A DNA stretch of 6,728 nt, from assembly GCA_903913355.1 (NCBI GenBank), contig CAIWKU010000138.1, positions 1-6,728 on the forward strand, read 5' to 3'. This DNA is from an uncultured Bacteroidota bacterium. Lineage in GTDB: Bacteria > Bacteroidota > Bacteroidia > Chitinophagales > Chitinophagaceae. Below are positions 6,566-6,728 of this stretch, piece after piece (within the stretch, counting starts at the first letter, position 1; each line of letters opens with the position of its first letter). The notes below the pieces were generated by a model. That model worked only from the letters and a program-made list of their open reading frames with translations. It made no database searches and had not been told where the DNA came from. The translations under genes and the position numbers were made by a program.

Positions 6566-6728
6566 AAGGATTTCGCCAGGGCTAACTACTCGGATAATTG
6601 AACCCCATCCAATCAATTCATCCAAGCTTTCAGAACGGATATAAACCCGGTCCTTCATGAAACAGACAATTCTGTCGTTAATGGCTATGATGTTCATGGC
6701 GCCTTCTTTATCGATGAAGGCACCAGAA
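6551..6728 (-). CDS. 3' part of an unrecognised gene, running off the window edge
   Basis: A minus-strand frame enters from the window edge and stays open for 58 codons to a TGA at 6553-6551. It begins SGAFIDKEGA and ends RVVSPGEILTINF. The residue pattern alternates hydrophobic and polar positions (NIIAINDRIV, RVYIRS, SIIRVVS, EILTINF), suggesting short beta strands. An internal ATG at 6697, with AAGAAGG four nt upstream (6708-6702), could alternatively make it a complete 48-residue protein starting MNIIAINDRIV. The open frame before that ATG leaves the choice undecided. I do not recognise the family and assign no function. The stop is 30 nt before the GTG of the next small frame, so the two could form one compact operon. 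A short plus-strand frame overlaps it antisense (6657 to the edge). Confidence 0.45.
   Translation of the reverse strand, partial: SGAFIDKEGAMNIIAINDRIVCFMKDRVYIRSESLDELIGWGSIIRVVSPGEILTINF

Noticed and set aside
6197..6601. Plus-strand frame of 134 codons across the susC junction
   Set aside because: It is antisense to the conserved SusC plug region. Its Ser/Thr/Pro-rich composition is typical of a shadow frame, and it crosses the junction without any domain.
6420..6728. Insertion-sequence end or integrase attachment site at the susC break
   Set aside because: No terminal inverted repeat, target-site duplication or transposase/integrase coding could be recognised in the roughly 290 bp available, so a specific mobile element cannot be named.

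Overview
The window looks like a fragment of a Bacteroidota genome, probably of the Chitinophaga/Sphingobacteria type. All four confident genes lie on the minus strand. They encode a SusC/RagA TonB-linked outer-membrane transporter, a SusD/RagB surface lipoprotein, a secreted CE8 pectinesterase and a small secreted NTF2-like (DUF4440-type) protein. An adjacent susC-susD pair is the hallmark of a Bacteroidota polysaccharide utilization locus (PUL). The A-rich, Shine-Dalgarno-less leaders in front of susD, the pectinesterase and the NTF2-like gene also fit this phylum.

Transcription runs from high to low coordinates. First comes susC (stop at 3547), then susD only 19 nt later (1704-3527). A strong intrinsic terminator hairpin follows (about 1641-1683), then the pectinesterase (642-1613), a 133-nt gap with a weak candidate promoter, and the NTF2-like gene (80-508). 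The inferred working model is that the pectinesterase removes methyl esters from homogalacturonan. SusD and SusC would then bind oligosaccharides at the cell surface and import them across the outer membrane using TonB energy. No lyase, glycosidase, sugar transporter of the inner membrane or regulator is visible here, so the pectin assignment rests on the CE8 gene alone.

The right end, from about 6440 to 6728, does not belong with the rest. The SusC reading frame is intact from the start of its plug domain to its C-terminal Phe. It then stops abruptly: the signal peptide, carboxypeptidase-like domain, TonB-interacting segment and first plug residues are absent, and an in-frame TAG lies at 6466-6468. 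In their place, on the same strand, is the 3' end of an unrecognised gene (stop at 6551). Thirty nt later comes the GTG start of a small hydrophobic protein preceded by a strong Shine-Dalgarno sequence (GGGAGG, 5-nt spacer). Such ribosome-binding sites are atypical of Bacteroidota. The simplest readings are a chimeric assembly join or an insertion/rearrangement (phage or mobile element) that cut susC near 6436-6441.

I do not see a clearly new biological system. The junction at about 6440 and the unrecognised compact gene pair beyond it are what deserve a second look. No rRNA, tRNA, CRISPR array or complete insertion sequence was seen, and no stretch over 300 bases lacks a coding frame.
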